The translations under genes were made by a program, and so were the position numbers. A stretch of 6,793 nt of DNA, taken from assembly GCA_045599365.1 (NCBI GenBank), contig JAZRVS010000036.1, positions 1-6,793 of the forward strand. The letters are read 5' to 3'. The notes beneath the pieces were generated by a model. That model was not told where the DNA came from. It saw only the letters and a list, made by a program, of their open reading frames with translations, and did no database searches. Of the stretch, positions 5,701-6,793 are shown piece by piece; position 1 is the stretch's first letter, and each line of letters starts with the position of its first letter. This stretch comes from UBA1715 sp045599365 (GTDB taxonomy: Bacteria; Bacteroidota; Bacteroidia; Bacteroidales; UBA1715).

Positions 5701-6793
5701 CGATAAATATAAATTTATGGAATCTTGCCATGTTTATGCAACAAAGACTGTAAATGTTCGTAAACCAATAGCAAATTTCATTGCAAGTGATTCTGTCTTT
5801 ACGTGTCCGCCAGCAGATGTGAATTTTACCAACCAATCAACAGGAACAAACTTGACTTATTCTTGGGAATTGTCAGATGGAAATTTACCATCTACGGTTG
5901 TTGATGCGTTTGCAAAATATTACAAATCAGGAGAATATGATATTCAGTTGACTGCAATAGATAATAATGGTTGTAAAAGTGTATTGTCAAAACCAAAATA
6001 TATTCAAATATCTGGACCGCGTGGCGAATTCGTTGTTAGTCAACCAACTGGATGTACGTATGATACGCTTACCTTTATTGCACAAAATGTAGTTGGGGCA
6101 ACTAATCGTTCATGGATTTATGGTGATGGACGATTTACAGAAACTGGGGTCGTTGATACTGCAACATATTGTTATTCAATTGGAAACTATTATTATCCAA
6201 GTTTGGTTTTAGAAGATGATAATGGGTGCGAAGTAACAATTCTTGGTAATAAAATCACTATCTTCGGTGCTGATTTAGGTTTTACAACAGATTCAATTCT
6301 TTGTGAACCAACCGATTTGGTTATTTACAATACATCAACTCCAGCACCGACAAATGTGGATAGTTGGCAATGGATATTTAGTTCAGGAGATACACTTACA
6401 ACTCAAGATGCTGTGCCACATTTAGATTATGGTATTTTTGATTTATCGTTAATAGCAAATATTGGGGGTTGTACATATCGACTTGATTCAACTAGTTTTA
6501 CAAGAGTATTGAGAACATTGGATGTAAATTTTACAACTGAACAAAATCCAGCAAAGGCAATGGAAATGGTTGTATTTACAAATAATACAGATACTGCGTA
6601 TGGTTTACCTGTAATTACAGTATGGGATTTTGATAATGGTCGAGGTTCAAATGATTTCAATACGGAATTTTCATTTAATCAACCAGGGACATACGATGTA
6701 ACCCTTATGTCATATATTCACGAAGAATGTCCAAATTCATATACATTACCATTGGAAGTTATTAAAGAATATTTAATTCCAAATGTATTTACG
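2726..6793 (+). CDS. Giant secreted PKD-repeat protein with incipient T9SS type B C-terminal domain (3' partial)
   Basis: The frame is open from ATG 2726 to the right edge with no stop, giving 1356 visible residues. Residues 1-24 form a signal peptide: basic QKLRK, a hydrophobic core, and probable signal peptidase I cleavage after TQA (22-24). No lipobox is seen; Cys15 lies inside the core. Residues about 29-1347 are 15 PKD-like Ig-fold repeats. Canonical W-x-FGDG cores occur at 236-241, 397-402, 658-663 and 870-875, with degenerate versions elsewhere, and most repeats contain a G-x-Y/F-x-V-x-L strand and an NGC-type turn. The last visible residues, YLIPNVFT (1349-1356), match the opening of the gliding-motility-associated C-terminal (CHU_C, type B) domain, which usually continues PNGDG. 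I infer about 80-90 further residues. Such proteins are exported through T9SS and act as surface adhesins or envelope scaffolds, often beside PorP/SprF-like genes. No catalytic domain is visible and the ligand cannot be told. The ATG at 2716 is in another frame that soon stops. Confidence 0.93.
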   Translation, partial: MNVQKLRKFVVIGVCFVMSMTTQAQIKADFSVKYDKCGTQVVSFYDNSTGDIDEWIWNFGNGSNPISYNKKENRALTYAPGKYTVTLTVKKGSESNTVSHDIELFETPIAKFSISDAFTGCTDTEFEFISEATSPAAIVSYSWSLGDGTGSSLANPKMKYTEEGKFTIGLTVKDANGCSDTKTFADTIQVTKPLNISIKATESESSSVVKTEGCESPFTTTFSSQISNGTAVDYFWNFGDGENSKDAVATHTYTTDGSFDVELSAMTYTGCTTTKKFTNFININTFAPNFTTSNALCEGSAVTFKGSSNSPMGTWKWTIDGEELSGQSVSKTFATAGVYDVTLVATNVVGCERTSEKQIKINTIPTVDFSADKTQGCEAGFAPQFSASSASAVAWRWDFGDGKTSSEQNPKHQYDASQAYTISLKVTDANQCENTETKDKYIQITQPIALFEITSSDGENFCLGSTTTITDKSSSEFGLTTSSYLWKFDYDNAKETSHTTSGQNATIDFAEAGEFPVELTITDNAGCQAMYKDTVKIGVKPTTPTIIAPDACYNKNGVKIEASSPESDTWVFKFGDGIDSTYYNDGSISLKHIYDEPGTYTMNLVARNYYCPSDPLIQDITLKIPKSGFSYNPKALCFFPGEMTFDPSISKGAESYLWDFGDGSDKIYVNQLSEGHFEWKKNNETGDVIKSDPTCNMPTHEYAIANNYVVNLITYAGECSDTLPMAINMSGIRAGFTSDITEVCVGSPIQFRDTSKTATGSIVSRRWVIGEDSISIATGTYSHTFDSVGTFNVYLKVENSDGCMDSTNKKPRQIVVNPLPLFNEFSIDGHTTDAYGACENGTGHTVKNMYGVAVRDLSKNSKAEIVSYVWNFGDGSTETKNVLPGETALVEHLYKKGVYNVTLTAIDSKGCKAVLSKPNAIEILKPIANFNIPSVICSSDEMKVTNTSSGAELYYSWNWGDETPSTDEVNPTHSYENVVKGDTSFVVSLDLYDKYKFMESCHVYATKTVNVRKPIANFIASDSVFTCPPADVNFTNQSTGTNLTYSWELSDGNLPSTVVDAFAKYYKSGEYDIQLTAIDNNGCKSVLSKPKYIQISGPRGEFVVSQPTGCTYDTLTFIAQNVVGATNRSWIYGDGRFTETGVVDTATYCYSIGNYYYPSLVLEDDNGCEVTILGNKITIFGADLGFTTDSILCEPTDLVIYNTSTPAPTNVDSWQWIFSSGDTLTTQDAVPHLDYGIFDLSLIANIGGCTYRLDSTSFTRVLRTLDVNFTTEQNPAKAMEMVVFTNNTDTAYGLPVITVWDFDNGRGSNDFNTEFSFNQPGTYDVTLMSYIHEECPNSYTLPLEVIKEYLIPNVFT
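2810..6766 (+). repeat. Array of 15 PKD-like domains
   Basis: Approximate repeat spans in residues are 29-103, 110-191, 194-283, 287-363, 366-446, 448-537, 542-623, 627-731, 733-817, 820-924, 926-1011, 1014-1097, 1099-1180, 1182-1262 and 1266-1347. Each contains one tryptophan at the W-x-FGDG position: 57, 143, 236, 317, 397, 486, 570, 658, 767, 870, 957, 1047, 1130, 1216 and 1300. Spacing between them is 80-109 residues, mean about 89. Repeats 8 and 10 are longer because of insertions near 664-700 and 826-850. Sequence identity between repeats is low, so this is an old array and not a recent DNA-level tandem amplification. Confidence 0.85.

Noticed and set aside
3022..6660. Several 60-82 codon minus-strand open frames (3022-3270, 4131-4313, 4846-5046, 6427-6660)
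   Set aside because: All lie opposite the continuous PKD-repeat frame, lack promoter or neighbour support, and have no recognised motifs.
1..6793. CRISPR arrays, tRNA/rRNA, insertion sequences, toxin-antitoxin or defence modules
   Set aside because: No regularly spaced direct repeats, structural RNA signatures, transposase motifs or terminal inverted repeats were seen; coding density is explained by three large genes.

Overview
The window looks like chromosomal DNA of a low-GC, AT-rich member of the Bacteroidota. Two separate genes encode proteins with type IX secretion system (T9SS) features: a type A sorting domain in the first, and the opening of a gliding-motility-associated (type B) C-terminal domain in the last. 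T9SS is essentially confined to this phylum and close relatives. The translation-start regions also lack Shine-Dalgarno sequences, as is usual there. I cannot name a genus.

Layout, all on the + strand. (1) 1-1150: the 3' part of a secreted modular protein, with a CBM11-like carbohydrate-binding module, two tandem FIVAR-like helical repeats and a T9SS type A sorting tail. Its N-terminus, and any catalytic domain, lie upstream. A 15-bp perfect hairpin with a T tract (1205-1240) ends this unit. (2) 1363-2544 (open from 1318): purT, the formate-dependent GAR transformylase of purine synthesis, closed by a second strong terminator at 2606-2640. (3) 2726 to the window end: a very large secreted protein still open at 6793 (1356 residues visible). 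It has a signal peptide, 15 successive PKD-like Ig-fold repeats of about 89 residues, and the first residues of a T9SS type B C-terminal domain.

The three genes look like separate transcription units: each complete intergenic gap contains a clear Rho-independent terminator, and the functions are unrelated. PurT is a cytoplasmic housekeeping enzyme. The flanking genes share only a predicted export route, through the Sec system and then T9SS, to the surface or medium. The first probably acts on polysaccharide; the last resembles a surface adhesin or cell-envelope scaffold.

I found no CRISPR array, tRNA, rRNA, insertion sequence, phage gene or defence/toxin module, and nothing that amounts to a demonstrably new system. 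The most unusual object is the PKD array: every repeat keeps one tryptophan in register, and 13 of the 15 carry a matched pair of cysteines, while the two end repeats carry only one each.
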